From Sphaerochaetaceae bacterium (lineage in GTDB: Bacteria; Spirochaetota; Spirochaetia; Sphaerochaetales; Sphaerochaetaceae), in contig JAQQAI010000066.1 in the NCBI GenBank assembly GCA_028532915.1, positions 1 to 37,044 on the forward strand: a stretch of DNA of 37,044 bases, written 5' to 3'. Position 1 is the stretch's first letter, and each line of letters begins with the position of its first letter. Of this stretch, positions 1-8,360 are shown piece by piece. The notes below the pieces were generated by a model. That model saw nothing but the letters and a program-made list of their open reading frames with translations, did no database searches and had not been told where the DNA came from. Both the position numbers and the translations under genes were made by a program.

Positions 1-1
1 C

Positions 2-811
2 TCTGTTCTCCATAAAGCATTCCTTCCCGCCTTCAGTGATTATCAGATTGCAGTCGAGTCGACCGAGAAGAAGATGGTTGAGAGCAACTGTCAAAGAGGG
101 ATCGACTACTCCTGTTCGTTCGGAGCCTTTACCGACTGCGGCGAACTGGCAGGCTTCATCTTCTGCGGCGTGCGGAAGATAGACGATCAACTGTGTTTCT
201 ACGACGGAGCGACAGGTGTCATCCCCTCCTTCAGAGGACAGAGAATCGCCGGGAAACTTCTCGATGCGGCAATAGAGAAAGCACGATCAATCGGTGCGCA
301 TGCTTTCATTCTTGAGGTGCTCAAGAACAATGAAAGAGCGATACCGGTCTACCGGTCAAGAGGGTTCTCAGAAACACGGACCCTTATATGCTATGAGAAA
401 AAGAGGAGGGAAATCACGCACACCTGTTTTAAAAAATTCGATGAGAGGATACCCGACAGACAGTCTTTCATCAAGCTGAGTGAAAAATTGCCTCTTGCAT
501 ATGCTCCTTCATGGCAGAACAGCACATCTGCGGTTACCGCGATATACGACAGACTCACCGTACGCTCGTATTCTCTTAATAACAGGGACATAGGATATTT
601 TGTTCTGGACAGCCGGACAGGAAGCATCCTGCAGGTCGCAGCTGAAGACCATAGCCTATTAAGCTTTCTTTTCGCCTCGGCGGCGAAGCATACAGACCGC
701 TCAAATCTGAGACTGATCAACATCGAACAGGACTCCCCTCTCGATCTCTTTGCGCAAAGACAGGGGTGGAACTTTCTGATCGATCAGTTTGAAATGACGA
801 AACAACTATAA
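2..811 (+). CDS. GNAT family N-acetyltransferase, 5' end cut by window
   Basis: Acetyl-CoA-dependent N-acetyltransferase of unknown substrate. The frame is open to the first bases of the window. The residues before the first internal Met (base 74) look like a GNAT N-terminus (pattern AF..DY.I), so the true start is probably upstream of the window. The acetyl-CoA-binding core is visible as a V-x-P-x-x-R-G-Q-x-I-A-x-x-L segment, followed by a helix and the 'VY.SRGF' strand-turn typical of the family. After the GNAT core come about 125 further residues, with a second alpha/beta pattern near the end ('LFAQRQGWNFL'). This suggests a tandem or decayed second GNAT domain. No operon partner is visible downstream. 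Confidence 0.8.
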   Translation, partial: SVLHKAFLPAFSDYQIAVESTEKKMVESNCQRGIDYSCSFGAFTDCGELAGFIFCGVRKIDDQLCFYDGATGVIPSFRGQRIAGKLLDAAIEKARSIGAHAFILEVLKNNERAIPVYRSRGFSETRTLICYEKKRREITHTCFKKFDERIPDRQSFIKLSEKLPLAYAPSWQNSTSAVTAIYDRLTVRSYSLNNRDIGYFVLDSRTGSILQVAAEDHSLLSFLFASAAKHTDRSNLRLINIEQDSPLDLFAQRQGWNFLIDQFEMTKQL

Positions 812-846
812 ATTAGCACAGATGTAATATATACTGACAGAAGTTA

Positions 847-942
847 TTGAAAAGCTCTAATATTTGAAATTTTAAGAATGATCTGTTTACTTTGTCACCC
901 CGATCATTCGGCATGGAAGCCCTAAAGAGCTTTTTTCAAATA
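847..942 (+). other. nested inverted repeats: candidate structured leader or terminator
   Basis: The spacer between the acetyltransferase and the EAL gene holds three complementary pairs. Outer arms 850-858 and 926-934 pair perfectly over 9 bp and extend to 847 and 939 with a 2-nt bulge; the 3' arm runs into six Ts. Inner arms 876-883 and 902-909 pair over 8 bp with an 18-nt loop. A third pair, 860-867 with 936-943 (ATATTTGA/TCAAATAT), crosses the outer stem, so it would either form a pseudoknot or compete with it. It could be an elaborate terminator for the upstream gene or a regulatory leader. It does not match the c-di-GMP riboswitch cores I know. Function is not established. Confidence 0.35.
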
Positions 943-967
943 TATAGGCAAATCTCGGGAGCATTGA

Positions 968-2890
968 ATGCCGTACATTGAGTCTCTTCTTCTTTCATTC
1001 GTTCTCATGATCTTCATTCTGGTTGATATTCTCAGACTTCCTCTGATAAACAAGGACAGAGGCAGCCGGTTCTTCATCGAACTGGCAGTGAGCTTTTTCA
1101 TCTTTCTCATTCTTTCTGTGCTGGCCACAGTGCTCGAAGAAGGGTATATTCGGCTTCCTCTGATGATCTGCAAGATACTGTGGACTTTGCAGTTTCTTTC
1201 CTTCCCTTTTATTGTGATCATGTGGATGCATTTCAATGCGATGAATGTGATCGACGATCAGAACCTGGTGAGAAAACTGACTGCAGTGCATGTCCTCCCG
1301 TATGTTGTTCTGTCGGTCATCGCCATCGCGGATATCGGATACCAGAGGTTCTATCCCTTCGATCGCAGTTTCGTCCACCTCAGCAGTTCTCCGGGTACGA
1401 CCTATCTGATGATTCTTACTCTCTTTTACTGTGTTTCGATGATCCTGCCTACACTTGGACACCGAAGAGAGCTCCATGGATCATATCTGTTTCTGTCGCT
1501 GCTGATGCCCAGTGCGCTTTCCATAGCGCTGATCACGTTCAGGCTCACCCATTCATATGTGATGTTCATAATGGTAAATTCCTTCATGATGGTCCTGTTT
1601 TATCTGATAGGACAGAGAGATTCGATCAGAGTAGACCCTCTCACCGGTCTCTCATCGAAGGAGCTCTTTGATCGGAAGATCAATAAGATTTTCCGTTCGA
1701 AAAGTAACTACAGTATCGTTTTTATTGAAATAGAGAACTTCCAGTTCTTCAAGACACGCTACGGCAGCATGATCTCGGATGAACTGCTGATTTTGATGTC
1801 GAAGTATCTCATAGACGTAGCAAGTTCCAGCGAGACCTACAGGATCGCTGATGACCGTTTCTGCCTCTGTCTCAATTCGCAGCGGTATCATGATATCGAG
1901 CATATCATCTCACAGATAAAAGAGAGGGGGGACAGGCCGTGGACCTTCGGAGAAAAAGAGCTGTTCATCCAGATGAACATTGCAGCTGTTGCCGTACCGC
2001 AGCAGGTCAGAACTCAACAGGAATTCGACCTGGCGATGAACGAACTGCTGTTGGAGATGAAGACGGTCGGAAAAAATTCCACGTTCATGTACTCCCGGGA
2101 GAATTCGACGACACAACAGAAAAAACTCAATATCATCTCGGCTCTCAGAGAATCGATTCGTAATCCCGATCAGGTGATCGTCCATTATCAGCCGATCTAT
2201 GAGGTAAAGACGGAAAGATTGGTGTCTGCGGAAGCGTTGATGAGAATCGATGATAGGGATCTTGGCTTCCTTCCGCCGTCAGAATTCATCACTCTGGCGG
2301 AACAGTCAGGGCTCATTGTCCCTCTCACGAGGATCCTTCTTGACAAAGTCTGCCGTACCATCAGGACCCTTTCCTCGTTCGATCATTCGCTCGAATACAT
2401 CTCTGTCAATCTTTCGGCAGAGGATTTCGAAGCAAAAGGAGTCGGCAAAGAACTGTTATGCAGGATTGAGAACTGTGGTATCTTACCTCATAATATCGGG
2501 TTCGAGATCACCGAATCGGTTGTTCTCCAATCCTTTGAAACGGTAGCTAAAGTGATGATGGAACTATCAGTGAAGAAGATCACGTTCGCACTCGATGATT
2601 TCGGTACCGGGTATTCGAACTTCAGGGCTCTGATGGATCTTCCCTACGATTTTGTGAAGATTGACAGGTCGGTCATTCAGAAATCCACATCGAATGCCAC
2701 TATGCTCACACTCCTTACCGAGATGCTGCACAAGATGGACAAATGCATCATCGCTGAAGGGGTCGAAACTCTCGAGCAGCTGAACATCATCCGTGATATC
2801 AATATCGAGCGTGTTCAGGGCTTCTTCTATTCAAAGCCGCTCGATGAAGACACCTTTATTTCACTGGTGAAAGATAGTGATGAACGATGA
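968..2890 (+). CDS. membrane-anchored GGDEF(degenerate)-EAL cyclic-di-GMP phosphodiesterase
   Basis: Predicted inner-membrane enzyme that hydrolyses c-di-GMP. The first ~215 residues contain about seven hydrophobic helices, likely a sensory membrane domain. A GGDEF-like domain follows, beginning DPLTGLSS, but its signature loop reads R-I-A-D-D-R-F instead of R-x-G-G-D/E-E-F, so cyclase activity is unlikely; it may bind GTP or be structural. The C-terminal ~255 residues are an EAL domain with the key sites present: AEALMR (EAL Glu), NLSAEDF (Asn), EITES (Glu), DDFGTGYS (metal-binding Asp pair), VKID (Lys) and AEGVET (Glu). Phosphodiesterase activity is therefore expected. A CGGGAG lies upstream of the ATG. 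The stop is 6 nt from the convergent permease stop. Confidence 0.9.
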   Translation: MPYIESLLLSFVLMIFILVDILRLPLINKDRGSRFFIELAVSFFIFLILSVLATVLEEGYIRLPLMICKILWTLQFLSFPFIVIMWMHFNAMNVIDDQNLVRKLTAVHVLPYVVLSVIAIADIGYQRFYPFDRSFVHLSSSPGTTYLMILTLFYCVSMILPTLGHRRELHGSYLFLSLLMPSALSIALITFRLTHSYVMFIMVNSFMMVLFYLIGQRDSIRVDPLTGLSSKELFDRKINKIFRSKSNYSIVFIEIENFQFFKTRYGSMISDELLILMSKYLIDVASSSETYRIADDRFCLCLNSQRYHDIEHIISQIKERGDRPWTFGEKELFIQMNIAAVAVPQQVRTQQEFDLAMNELLLEMKTVGKNSTFMYSRENSTTQQKKLNIISALRESIRNPDQVIVHYQPIYEVKTERLVSAEALMRIDDRDLGFLPPSEFITLAEQSGLIVPLTRILLDKVCRTIRTLSSFDHSLEYISVNLSAEDFEAKGVGKELLCRIENCGILPHNIGFEITESVVLQSFETVAKVMMELSVKKITFALDDFGTGYSNFRALMDLPYDFVKIDRSVIQKSTSNATMLTLLTEMLHKMDKCIIAEGVETLEQLNIIRDINIERVQGFFYSKPLDEDTFISLVKDSDER

Positions 2891-2896
2891 GAATCT

Positions 2897-3634
2897 CTAT
2901 TCATTCTGGTCCTTAAGATGCATCCAGGGACATAGTTTCCTGTCCAGAAAGGAAAAGAGGACAAACAGAGACGTCGCGAGGAGACTCAGTGCCGTTATCC
3001 CGGCATACATATCCAGATAGTCCAGTCTCGCCCAGCTGTCCATGATGTACCATCCCAGTCCTGTCGTTGTGGCAAAGGTCTCTGCAAGGAAAAGAATCGC
3101 AGTCGCAGTACCTGTTGAGACTCTCAGGGCAGTAAACAGGGAAGGCAGGACCGCCGGGATGATTACATGGATCAGCATCTCAGACCGACTCGCGCCGAGA
3201 CTGCGCACAGAATCAATGTAGTGCTGGTCTATCGCATAGGCTGCATCTCTGATGACGAAATAGAGCTGAAAGAATACGACGATGGCGATGAAAAAGAATT
3301 TAGAAAGGTTTCCCAGACCTAAAAACAGCATGATCACCGGAAGAAGCGCGACTTTGGGAATAGGATAGAGTATATAGGCAAAGGGGGTGAGAAACCGGTC
3401 AGCCTTCGGAATTCTTCCGGCTGTGAGTGCAAAGAAAGCCGCCGTCACGGTCGCACCTGCCAGAGCGATGATGATCCTGTATGCCGATATCGCCAGATGA
3501 GTTGCCAGAATACCGTTGAGAAAAGCCTTCAGGGTATGAAGGAGGACAAGGTGTGGATAAGGGAGAAACGGTTTTGAGGTGATGAAAGCGAACAGATACC
3601 ACAGGCTGAGCAGGACGAAAGCGGATTTCTTCAT
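2897..3634 (-). CDS. ABC transporter permease, NitT/TauT (SsuC/TauC) type
   Basis: Inner-membrane subunit of the importer encoded by the two preceding genes. It is about 245 residues with roughly six hydrophobic segments. The cytoplasmic EAA loop is recognisable (SVRSLGASRSEML....IIPAVLPSLF), which docks on the ATPase. I chose the ATG at 3634 because it follows GGAAGGAGGGGG at normal spacing and overlaps the ATPase stop as ATGA. A longer frame to 3676 would bury the start inside the ATPase gene. It is the last gene of the six-gene ubiD-ubiA-ubiX-ABC operon. The substrate cannot be read from the permease. Confidence 0.88.
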   Translation of the reverse strand: MKKSAFVLLSLWYLFAFITSKPFLPYPHLVLLHTLKAFLNGILATHLAISAYRIIIALAGATVTAAFFALTAGRIPKADRFLTPFAYILYPIPKVALLPVIMLFLGLGNLSKFFFIAIVVFFQLYFVIRDAAYAIDQHYIDSVRSLGASRSEMLIHVIIPAVLPSLFTALRVSTGTATAILFLAETFATTTGLGWYIMDSWARLDYLDMYAGITALSLLATSLFVLFSFLDRKLCPWMHLKDQNE

Positions 3635-4392
3635 CGGTGTCCCCCTCCTTCCAGAATATCCCGCAGTCGAACACATTGTTCGAAATAACGCCGGTTCCCT
3701 CTGAGGTGATCGTCGGTCTCATGAGTGTTCGGGATGGGAGAAAGGAAGTGTGCCGGCAGGCCGTCCTGCCGCCGCATCACGTGGATAGTATCACCGAGAT
3801 AGACGGCTTCCTCTATACTGTGAGTCACCATGATACATGTCATTGCATGCTTCATTTTTATGGCAAGCAACAGTTCCTGCATACTCTCTCTGTTCATCGC
3901 ATCGAGTGCTGAAAACGGTTCGTCCATCAGCAGCAGTGCAGGTTCTGTCACGATGGCCCTCGCGATCGCACAGCGCTGTTTCTCCCCTCCCGAAAGCTGG
4001 GAGGGAAAGGAGGATAAGAGATGAGATATCCCGATCTCCTCTACCACAGCATTCACCTTTTCAGCAGTCTGCTTTTCAGACATCTTGCGCAGACGCAGAG
4101 AGAGAGCGATATTATCATAGACACTCTTCCAGGGAAGAAGTCCGAAATCCTGAAGAATGATGGCCCTGTTATGAGAAACAGCATCCAAGTCACTCTCGTT
4201 GAAGCAAATCGACCCGCCATCAGGTGTGATCAGATTCGCCAGAAGGTAGAGAAGCGTGGTCTTACCGCATCCGGAATGACCTATGATGGCATGAATCTTG
4301 TCTCTGGCGAAGTGGTAAGAGCACGAGGAAAAGATCTGTACTGATCTGTGCTTCTGCACATAGGAGTATGAGACCCCTTCGAGTTTCACCAT
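3631..4392 (-). CDS. ABC transporter ATP-binding protein, NitT/TauT type
   Basis: ATPase that powers the adjacent importer. All nucleotide-binding motifs are intact: Walker A GHSGCGKTT, Q-loop LQDFGLLPW, signature LSGGEKQR, Walker B LLLMDEP followed by the D-loop SALD, and H-loop VTHS. The length (253 aa) and the LPW after the Q-loop are typical of the SsuB/TauB/nitrate subgroup. The start codon overlaps the stop of the binding-protein gene (TAATG) and its stop overlaps the permease start (ATGA). The three subunits should therefore be translationally coupled. Confidence 0.93.
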   Translation of the reverse strand: MVKLEGVSYSYVQKHRSVQIFSSCSYHFARDKIHAIIGHSGCGKTTLLYLLANLITPDGGSICFNESDLDAVSHNRAIILQDFGLLPWKSVYDNIALSLRLRKMSEKQTAEKVNAVVEEIGISHLLSSFPSQLSGGEKQRCAIARAIVTEPALLLMDEPFSALDAMNRESMQELLLAIKMKHAMTCIMVTHSIEEAVYLGDTIHVMRRQDGLPAHFLSPIPNTHETDDHLRGNRRYFEQCVRLRDILEGGGHR

Positions 4393-5327
4393 TACAGACT
4401 CTGAAGTACCGAAGTGTCGATCAGATCGTCATACGAGGGAACGGTATCAAGCAGTTCATGTTCGCTCATCCATTGCGCGATATTTTCGATCTGATCTTCG
4501 GTGGGAAGATGAATTTTTGAATAAGTCACGAAGCTGAACACCCCGGCCACCTGTTCAGAGAAACCTGCATGGTCCACAAGAAATGACCGGTAGGCATCAT
4601 TGTCGGCATTGATGAGCTGCCCCGCTCTCTGATACGCTCTGAAGACTTTCGCCAGATCTTCTGTATGATCTGTCACGAACTGCGCATCGAAGAGCATGAC
4701 ACCGGGAGCATCAGATAAAGAAGTACTGTCTCCCAGAGGTTTCGCACCGTTGAGAACGGCCTGAGTGTACAGAGGTTCGGGAAGACAGGCGGCAGGAATC
4801 TGATCGTTAAGAAGCAGTTCCATCCGAACCGGAATCTTGGGAACGGCTACCAGTGATATTTTCTGAGAATCTACTCCCGCACGGCTGACAAGAGTATCAG
4901 CGAGATATTCGATGATGGTATTGCTGCTTATCCCGATATCTTTGCCGGCAAGCTCATCCAATGAGGAGACTTCTCCGTTCGGCGAGGCTGCTATCCCGTA
5001 GCGTCCGTCTGTAACCGAAACGATCGAGATATCGAATCCGGCCTGTTCGAGGAAGAACGCTCCGAGAGTGTCCGCAACGATCCCGTCAACCTGCCGGGCC
5101 TGAAAAGCCGCATCTCTTTCGACCGGACTTTGGAACATGACCAGTTCGACCTCTACCCCTTCTTCATCGAACAGCTGTTCAAAATCAGCGAGCATGAACG
5201 GAAGGGAATCGACATCGGGCAGGATGCCGATCTTAACTTTCTGCATCTCCTGCACTCCCTGTGCAGAAAGGGACACAGACACCGCTATCATCATAATACA
5301 CATCGAAATATATCTACGTATTTTCAT
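4392..5327 (-). CDS. periplasmic substrate-binding protein of NitT/TauT/NMT1-like ABC importer
   Basis: Solute-binding component that would capture the substrate in the periplasm. It has an N-terminal signal peptide (MKIRRY, hydrophobic stretch, SLSA cleavage-like site) without a lipobox Cys. A two-lobed NMT1/TauA-like pattern follows: VKIGILPDVDSLPF at the start of lobe 1 and repeated short-chain motifs such as DELAGKDIGI. I prefer the ATG at 5327: it has a GGAGA at good spacing and overlaps the ubiX-like stop as TAATG. An upstream in-frame ATG (5339) lacks a ribosome site. About 311 residues. Relatives bind small anions, sulfonates, aromatics or thiamine precursors, so the ligand is open. 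Its place behind ubiD/ubiA/ubiX suggests an aromatic quinone precursor (inference). Confidence 0.85.
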   Translation of the reverse strand: MKIRRYISMCIMMIAVSVSLSAQGVQEMQKVKIGILPDVDSLPFMLADFEQLFDEEGVEVELVMFQSPVERDAAFQARQVDGIVADTLGAFFLEQAGFDISIVSVTDGRYGIAASPNGEVSSLDELAGKDIGISSNTIIEYLADTLVSRAGVDSQKISLVAVPKIPVRMELLLNDQIPAACLPEPLYTQAVLNGAKPLGDSTSLSDAPGVMLFDAQFVTDHTEDLAKVFRAYQRAGQLINADNDAYRSFLVDHAGFSEQVAGVFSFVTYSKIHLPTEDQIENIAQWMSEHELLDTVPSYDDLIDTSVLQSL

Positions 5328-5899
5328 TATTTTCTCCATCTTTTAATATGGGTATCAGAAAGCTGCAGTGATAGCAGCACCCTGTCAATTGTCGAATCTA
5401 TGATATCATCCACCGTTTCGGGATGGCAATAGAAAGAAGGTATCGGGGGAAGAATCATCGCCCCGCAGTTGCTCAATGTGAGCATGTTCTGAAGGTGTAT
5501 CGAACTCAACGGAGTCTCTCTGGCGACCAGAATCAGCTGTCTTCTCTCCTTGAGTGTGACACTTGCAGCCCGTTCGATCAGATTTGAAGAAAGGCCGTTC
5601 GCGATGGCCCCGAGTGTTCCCATCGAACAGGGGATGACCACCATGGCATCCACATCGACAGAACCGCTTGAGATCGGTGCGGCAAGGTCCTCATGGGCGT
5701 GCACTTCGATCCGCTCATGTTCAAATCCGCCCAGCCATTCGTTCACACTTTTTCCGGTCTCCTCCATCATGACCTTTTCGGCCCATCCGGAGATGACAAG
5801 ATGGATGTGAACATCTTTCATCCGTCCCAGTCTTTCCATAAGGCGGACAGGATACAGGGAACCGGTGGCTCCCGTGACAGCTACGATAACTGATTTCAT
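5327..5899 (-). CDS. ubiX: UbiX-like flavin prenyltransferase (MqnM/Pad1 family)
   Basis: Makes prenylated FMN, the cofactor of UbiD-type decarboxylases. The 190 residues follow the family throughout: TGATG near the N-terminus for flavin phosphate binding, the AAPISSGS segment, VIPCSMGTL, NLIERAASVTLKERR, ARETPLSSIH and a final ILPPIPSFY. The start at 5899 overlaps the ubiA-like stop (ATGA). A longer frame extends upstream to about 6625, but that part is an out-of-frame reading of the prenyltransferase gene. Its partner decarboxylase lies two genes upstream in the same operon, which supports the functional link. A role in quinone synthesis is inferred from the operon. Confidence 0.92.
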   Translation of the reverse strand: MKSVIVAVTGATGSLYPVRLMERLGRMKDVHIHLVISGWAEKVMMEETGKSVNEWLGGFEHERIEVHAHEDLAAPISSGSVDVDAMVVIPCSMGTLGAIANGLSSNLIERAASVTLKERRQLILVARETPLSSIHLQNMLTLSNCGAMILPPIPSFYCHPETVDDIIDSTIDRVLLSLQLSDTHIKRWRK

Positions 5900-6759
5900 C
5901 CGACATACACCTCCATCACAACGAACAGAAAGAATACGACACTTACTATCTCGTTGATATGATATGCGGCCGTCGTCACGTGTTTCAACCTTCCCGGAGC
6001 AACGAGAGCATTCTCGATAAAAAGGAGAACGGCGACGAATACCGTTCCCGTATAATACCAGTAACCGGCATCGTAGAAACAGCCCCATACTATCAGCAGA
6101 GCAAATGAGACTCCATGTGAAACGGCAGCTATGATCAGTGAGGTTCTGACCCCGAAACGGGCAGGTACGGAATGAAGATGCTGCTGCCGGTCGAAGGCGA
6201 CATCCTGAGTGGCGTAGATGATGTCGAAACCCGCCACCCATAGAGCCACAGCGCCAGAAATGATGAAATAGGAAAGCTTGAAAGCTCCATTGAGTGCAAG
6301 CAAAGTTCCCATGGGAGCTATCGCGACGGTAAGACCGAGAAAATAATGGCACAACCAGGTAAACCGTTTCGTATACGAATAAAGGCCGATCATTACCAGT
6401 GCGGCTGGAAGCAGAGCGGCACACAGCCGGTTGAGCTTGAAGGCTGAAAAAACAAGCAGTGCGATACACAACAGCGTAAAGATCCACAAATCGGCTCTTT
6501 TTAGTTCTCCGGAAGGCAGATGCCGGCCTTTCGTGCGGGGGTTGAGGGCATCGAGCGGGTGGTCGATGAGCCGGTTGAGAGCGTTTGCTCCGTTTCTTGC
6601 TCCCAGGATTGCCAGAAGGATCCACAGAATCTTCTTCTGAGGAAGATGCCCGGATGTCTCGAGAAGAAAAGCTGATCCGGCGAACGGAAGAGAGAAAAGT
6701 GTATGCTGGATCATGACCGACCGTGCGATCTTCTTCGGTCTGAGCAGTAGATCTGTCAC
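5896..6759 (-). CDS. UbiA-family aromatic prenyltransferase (MqnP-like)
   Basis: Integral-membrane enzyme transferring a polyprenyl chain to an aromatic ring. The two Asp-rich Mg-prenyl-diphosphate motifs are present: N-x-L-N-R-L-I-D-x-x-x-D (NALNRLIDHPLDALNPRT) and D-x-x-Y-A-x-Q-D-x-x-x-D (DIIYATQDVAFD). Around these lie eight to nine hydrophobic helices in 287 residues. The start is a GTG at 6759 preceded by GAGGGT, 3 nt after the ubiD-like stop. With adjacent UbiX- and UbiD-type genes it resembles the late part of the futalosine menaquinone route (MqnP/MqnL/MqnM) or ubiquinone UbiA/D/X. The exact acceptor cannot be decided from sequence alone. Confidence 0.9.
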   Translation of the reverse strand: MTDLLLRPKKIARSVMIQHTLFSLPFAGSAFLLETSGHLPQKKILWILLAILGARNGANALNRLIDHPLDALNPRTKGRHLPSGELKRADLWIFTLLCIALLVFSAFKLNRLCAALLPAALVMIGLYSYTKRFTWLCHYFLGLTVAIAPMGTLLALNGAFKLSYFIISGAVALWVAGFDIIYATQDVAFDRQQHLHSVPARFGVRTSLIIAAVSHGVSFALLIVWGCFYDAGYWYYTGTVFVAVLLFIENALVAPGRLKHVTTAAYHINEIVSVVFFLFVVMEVYVG

Positions 6760-6762
6760 TAT

Positions 6763-8214
6763 CTAACCCTCGATGTTCAAATCGGCCCAGATCTCATCGA
6801 TGCGTCTTTTCACACTCTCATCCATCACGATATCATCGGGCCACTCACGTGTGTGGTTATCCATGAGAGTCTTCTTCGTCGCATCGATCCCTATCCTCGT
6901 CCCCTTCAGAGGAAGAGGTGATGCGTGATCGAGCGCATCCAGAGGTCCGTCAGCGAAAAGGATATCACGTCTTGCATCGATGTTATTGAACACCTTCCAC
7001 ATCACAGTCGACAGATCATGGACATCGACGTTCTCATCCACGACGATGATCATCTTCGTATACATCATCTGCCCCAGTCCCCACAGAGAGTACATCACTT
7101 TCTGAACCTGCCCGGGATATCTTTTTCTGATCGAGACGACAGCACAGTTGTGAAAGACACCAGAAAGAGGCAGCTCCATGTCTATTACTTCGGGAACGAC
7201 CAGCTGCAGAAGAGGCAGAAACAGCCTTTCGGTAGCCTTGGCCATGAAGCAGTCTTCCATCGGGGGTTTGCCCACGATCGTTGCAGGGTAGACCGGTTTT
7301 TTCTTCCTGGTGATGCATTTCACATGAAATACGGGGTACTTTCCTTCAAGTGAATAATATCCGGTATGATCTCCGAAAGGACCTTCTGTGTGCAGAGGTT
7401 CTTCCGGGTCCACATACCCTTCCAGAACGAACTCCGCATCGGAAGGGACCTGGAGAGGAACGGTGACACAGTCCACCATCTCGACAGGCTTCCCTCTCAA
7501 AAATCCCGCGAAAAGAATCTCATAGATTCCTTCCGGAAGCGGTGCAGTAGATGCGTAGGTTATCGCCGGGTCCCCGCCGAGAGCCACAGCCACCGGCATC
7601 AGCTCTTTCTTCTCCTTGTATTTCTGGAAAAAATGGGAACCGTCCTTATGGATATGCCAGTGCATCCCTGTGGTATTTTTATCGAACACCTGCATCCGAT
7701 ACATGCCGAGATTCGATACACCGGTATCAGGATCTTTCGTGAACACAAGAGGCAAGGTGAAAAAGGGTCCTCCATCCTGAGGCCAGCAGGTGAGAATTGG
7801 AAGTTTGGTCAGATCGGGGTCATGATCGATCACTTCCTGACATGCACCTTTTCTCACTTTTTTGGGGAAGAAAGAGCGGAAGACGGAGAGTTTGGGAATG
7901 ATCGACGGGATATCTATGCTTTTTGCCTGACTGAATCCCCACCTTATCAGTTCGGCAATCTCATTCTGCTTCTCTTCAAGGCTGTCACAGCTGAGAGCCA
8001 TGGCTATCCGCCTGTAAGAACCCATCGCGTTGATGAGGACAGGAAAATCTGAACCTTTCACGTTCTCGAACAGCAGAGCCTTTCCGCCTGCCTTGCTCAC
8101 CCTGTCGGTGATCTCCGTTATCTCAAGATAAGGATCCACCTCATGTGTGATCCTGCACAATTCCCCGTGTGCTTCAAGTGTGTCGATGAAGCTTTGTAAA
8201 TCCTTATATGCCAT
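6763..8214 (-). CDS. ubiD: UbiD-family prenyl-FMN decarboxylase (MqnL-like)
   Basis: Non-oxidative decarboxylase of prenylated aromatic carboxylates that uses the cofactor made by the UbiX-like enzyme. At 483 residues it is full length. Family landmarks include the N-terminal MAYKDLQSFID..LE..GEL segment, LFENVKG, GMYRMQVFDKNTTGMHWH, FAGFLRGKPVEMV, EGPFGDHTGYYS (acidic active-site region) and the late NDVDVHD-like strand (VDENVDVHDLSTVMW). First gene of the six-gene operon. The ATG at 8214 has no strong Shine-Dalgarno sequence. A 16-bp imperfect palindrome lies 35-50 nt upstream. Substrate specificity (1,4-dihydroxy-6-naphthoate type versus another acid) is inferred from context only. Confidence 0.92.
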   Translation of the reverse strand: MAYKDLQSFIDTLEAHGELCRITHEVDPYLEITEITDRVSKAGGKALLFENVKGSDFPVLINAMGSYRRIAMALSCDSLEEKQNEIAELIRWGFSQAKSIDIPSIIPKLSVFRSFFPKKVRKGACQEVIDHDPDLTKLPILTCWPQDGGPFFTLPLVFTKDPDTGVSNLGMYRMQVFDKNTTGMHWHIHKDGSHFFQKYKEKKELMPVAVALGGDPAITYASTAPLPEGIYEILFAGFLRGKPVEMVDCVTVPLQVPSDAEFVLEGYVDPEEPLHTEGPFGDHTGYYSLEGKYPVFHVKCITRKKKPVYPATIVGKPPMEDCFMAKATERLFLPLLQLVVPEVIDMELPLSGVFHNCAVVSIRKRYPGQVQKVMYSLWGLGQMMYTKMIIVVDENVDVHDLSTVMWKVFNNIDARRDILFADGPLDALDHASPLPLKGTRIGIDATKKTLMDNHTREWPDDIVMDESVKRRIDEIWADLNIEG

Positions 8215-8248
8215 GAATGAGATGGTATCATAATTCGCCTGTTATGTC

Positions 8249-8264
8249 TCGATTTACGAATCAA
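8249..8264. promoter_or_regulatory. imperfect palindrome upstream of the ubiD operon
   Basis: TCGATT-TACG-AATCAA forms a 6+6 bp inverted repeat with one mismatch. It sits 35-50 nt upstream of the ubiD-like start and about 100 nt upstream of the divergent UMP kinase gene. The half-site TTGAT recalls FNR/CRP boxes, but the spacing is 6 instead of 4. A possible operator; no regulator can be named. Confidence 0.25.
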
Positions 8265-8360
8265 GGATTCAGCATGCAATCATTGCCTAATATCATTTTT
8301 TCTTAAAAACATAGTGACAGGCACGGCGATTTCCTCTACCTTTGAATGTGGAGGAACTGT

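Noticed and set aside
812-967. c-di-GMP riboswitch before the EAL gene
   Set aside because: The conserved GEMM-I and GEMM-II core sequences are not present; only uncharacterised inverted repeats are seen.
5900-6625. Long in-frame extension upstream of ubiX
   Set aside because: It is the UbiA-like gene read in another frame; the UbiX start overlaps the ubiA-like stop as ATGA.
7366-8052. 228-codon plus-strand frame
   Set aside because: Antisense to the ubiD-like gene, no recognisable motifs.
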